Below, one piece after another: positions 5,366-6,216 of a DNA stretch of 6,216 nucleotides. Within the stretch, counting starts at the first letter, position 1, and every line of letters begins with the position of its first letter. The stretch spans positions 1 to 6,216 of the forward strand of contig JAKAMV010000626.1 in the NCBI GenBank assembly GCA_021812735.1, written 5' to 3'. The stretch is from Chloroflexota bacterium (lineage in GTDB: Bacteria; Chloroflexota; Limnocylindria; Limnocylindrales; CSP1-4). Position numbers and translations under genes: made by a program. A model generated the notes under the pieces. It worked only from the letters and a program-made list of their open reading frames with translations, did no database searches and had not been told where the DNA came from.

Positions 5366-5614
5366 GTGTCCCAGCCCATCGTCTACATCGACCTCGGCGT
5401 CGGGGGGATGACCTGCGACGACTGCGTCGTCCACGTGGCGCGCGCTCTCGAGTCCGTCCCCGGCGTCGAGGCCGCCACCGTGGACCTGGCCACGCGGAGC
5501 GCCGTCGTGACCGCCCGGGGGGACGTGGAGGCGAGCGCGCTCACGGCGGCCGTCCGCGCCACCGGCCAGTACAACGCGTTCGAGCGCCGGCGCCGGGCGG
5601 CCCCCGGTGAGTGA
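5366..5614 (+). CDS. Stand-alone cytoplasmic heavy-metal-associated (HMA) domain protein, NmerA/MerP-like
   Basis: This is a small metal-binding protein of 82 residues. It has the ferredoxin-like HMA pattern: strand IVYIDLGVG, metal loop GMTCDDC with Cys17 and Cys20, helix [14 protein letters not shown], strand AATVDL, strand SAVVTARG, and helix [11 protein letters not shown]. An Arg-rich tail (ERRRRA) closes it. There is no signal peptide, so unlike periplasmic MerP it should stay in the cytoplasm. HMA domains of this kind hand Hg(II) to mercuric reductase, and many MerA proteins carry one fused at the N-terminus (NmerA). Here it is a separate gene whose end overlaps the reductase start by eight bases (GTGAGTGA). 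The two proteins are therefore made together and probably work together. GTG5366 is chosen for the GGAG site and because the domain begins directly after it. A copper-chaperone role is possible from the domain alone; the MerA neighbour favours mercury. Confidence 0.82.
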   Translation: MSQPIVYIDLGVGGMTCDDCVVHVARALESVPGVEAATVDLATRSAVVTARGDVEASALTAAVRATGQYNAFERRRRAAPGE

Positions 5615-6216
5615 CGCGTTCGACCTGCTGATCCTGGGCTCCGGGTCCACCGCGTTCGCGGCCGCGATCCGGGCGGCGGACCTGGGCGCGCGCGTGGCGA
5701 TGGTCGAGCGCCGGACGCTGGGCGGCACCTGCGCCAACCGCGGCTGCCTGCCGTCGAAGAACCTGATCGAGGCGGCGCGGATCGTCCACGAGGCGGCGCA
5801 CCCGCGGTACGCCGGACTGACGCCGGGGACGGTCGGCGTGGACTTCGGCGCGCTCGTGGCCCAGAAGGACGGCGTCGTCCGCGAGTACCGCGCCAAGAAG
5901 TACGCGAGCGTCGCCGGCGGCCTCGCCGACCTCGAGCTCATCGATGGGGACGCCGCGTTCGCCGACCCCCACACCGTCCGCGTCGGCGACCGCCTGGTCA
6001 TGGGCGATCGGATCCTGGTGGCCACCGGCAGCCGCCCGGCGATCCCGGCGATCCCGGGGCTGGACGCCGTCCCCTGCCTCACGAGCGACCTGCTCGACGC
6101 CGACGAGGCCGGGCGGCTCACCGAGCTGCCCGCGTCGCTCGCCGTCCTGGGCGGCGGCTACATCGCGGTCGAGCTCGCCCAGATGTTCAGCCGCTTGGGG
6201 AGCCGGGTCACGATCG
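5607..6216 (+). CDS. merA: Mercuric reductase MerA-type flavoprotein (3' partial)
   Basis: This is the N-terminal 203 codons of a pyridine-nucleotide disulfide oxidoreductase; the frame is open at the window end. MerA reduces Hg(II) to volatile Hg(0) in the cytoplasm using NADPH and FAD. The FAD-binding motif [16 protein letters not shown] (7-22) and Glu34 lead to the redox-active pair Cys42 and Cys47 in [22 protein letters not shown], the [14 protein letters not shown] segment and the second nucleotide-binding motif [18 protein letters not shown] follow. The TAFAAAIRA form of the FAD motif and the RAKKY segment point to MerA rather than dihydrolipoamide dehydrogenase. The deciding C-terminal vicinal cysteines lie outside the window. 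GTG5607 is chosen because the FAD motif starts immediately after it; it overlaps the HMA gene by eight bases, and the visible ribosome-binding site is poor, indicating translational coupling. The protein lacks its own NmerA domain, which the upstream gene appears to supply. Confidence 0.82.
   Translation, partial: MSDAFDLLILGSGSTAFAAAIRAADLGARVAMVERRTLGGTCANRGCLPSKNLIEAARIVHEAAHPRYAGLTPGTVGVDFGALVAQKDGVVREYRAKKYASVAGGLADLELIDGDAAFADPHTVRVGDRLVMGDRILVATGSRPAIPAIPGLDAVPCLTSDLLDADEAGRLTELPASLAVLGGGYIAVELAQMFSRLGSRVTI

Noticed and set aside
5597..5614. Programmed +1 frameshift at the run of five C (5601-5605) fusing HMA to MerA
   Set aside because: The reductase frame is +1 relative to HMA and CCC is a possible slip site, but the GTG start and eight-base overlap already explain expression, and no stimulatory element is evident.
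5216..6121. Minus-strand frame of 301 codons opposite the HMA and MerA genes
   Set aside because: Antisense to two well-supported genes with conserved motifs, and Ser/Arg/Ala-rich without any fold.

Overview
The window is uniformly very GC-rich DNA, and every real gene has a strong third-position G/C preference. That is why long open frames appear on both strands; most of them are shadows. The gene content suggests a high-GC environmental bacterium, perhaps Chloroflexota or a deep-branching actinobacterium: a PhoB-type regulator with a TERG-GVGY wing, an SPW-repeat protein, an FmdE-like zinc tail and a MerA-type flavoprotein. This placement is an inference from protein style, not a proven assignment.

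Region 1 (1-4583, + strand) looks like one operon. It opens with the last 29 codons of a zinc-ribbon protein resembling the FmdE C-terminus. A TauE/SafE-family anion exporter (113-859) and a TDT-family (TehA/SLAC1/Ssu1-like) anion channel or exporter (895-2007) follow. Next come a membrane-bound GAF histidine kinase (2021-3856) and its OmpR/PhoB-type response regulator (3837-4583). Gaps are 22, 35 and 13 bases, then a 20-base overlap. Both transporter families include sulfite exporters, so the operon may be a signal-controlled system for exporting sulfite or a related small anion. The kinase carries a GGxxSPF loop resembling the quinone-binding GGxxNPF motif of RegB/PrrB, which would suit a redox signal. 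A 17-bp tandem duplication sits exactly at the transporter/kinase junction.

Region 2 (4584-4798) has no gene. It holds three strong GC-rich hairpins between the convergent regulator gene and the SPW gene, and most likely serves as a bidirectional termination zone.

Region 3 (4799-5161, - strand) is a small four-helix SPW-repeat membrane protein of unknown function.

Region 4 (5162-5365) is a divergent control region. It contains four roughly 11-bp-phased direct repeats (GTTCACCGC on the - strand) resembling the binding sites of PhoB/PhoP-type regulators. It also contains a TTGACT...TAGCGT promoter overlapped by three alternating ATACGC/GCGTAT half-sites spaced exactly 10 bp apart, a convincing operator.

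Region 5 (5366-6216, + strand) is the start of a mercury-resistance-like operon. A stand-alone cytoplasmic heavy-metal-associated (NmerA/MerP-like) domain protein overlaps by 8 bases a MerA-type mercuric reductase, which runs off the window end.
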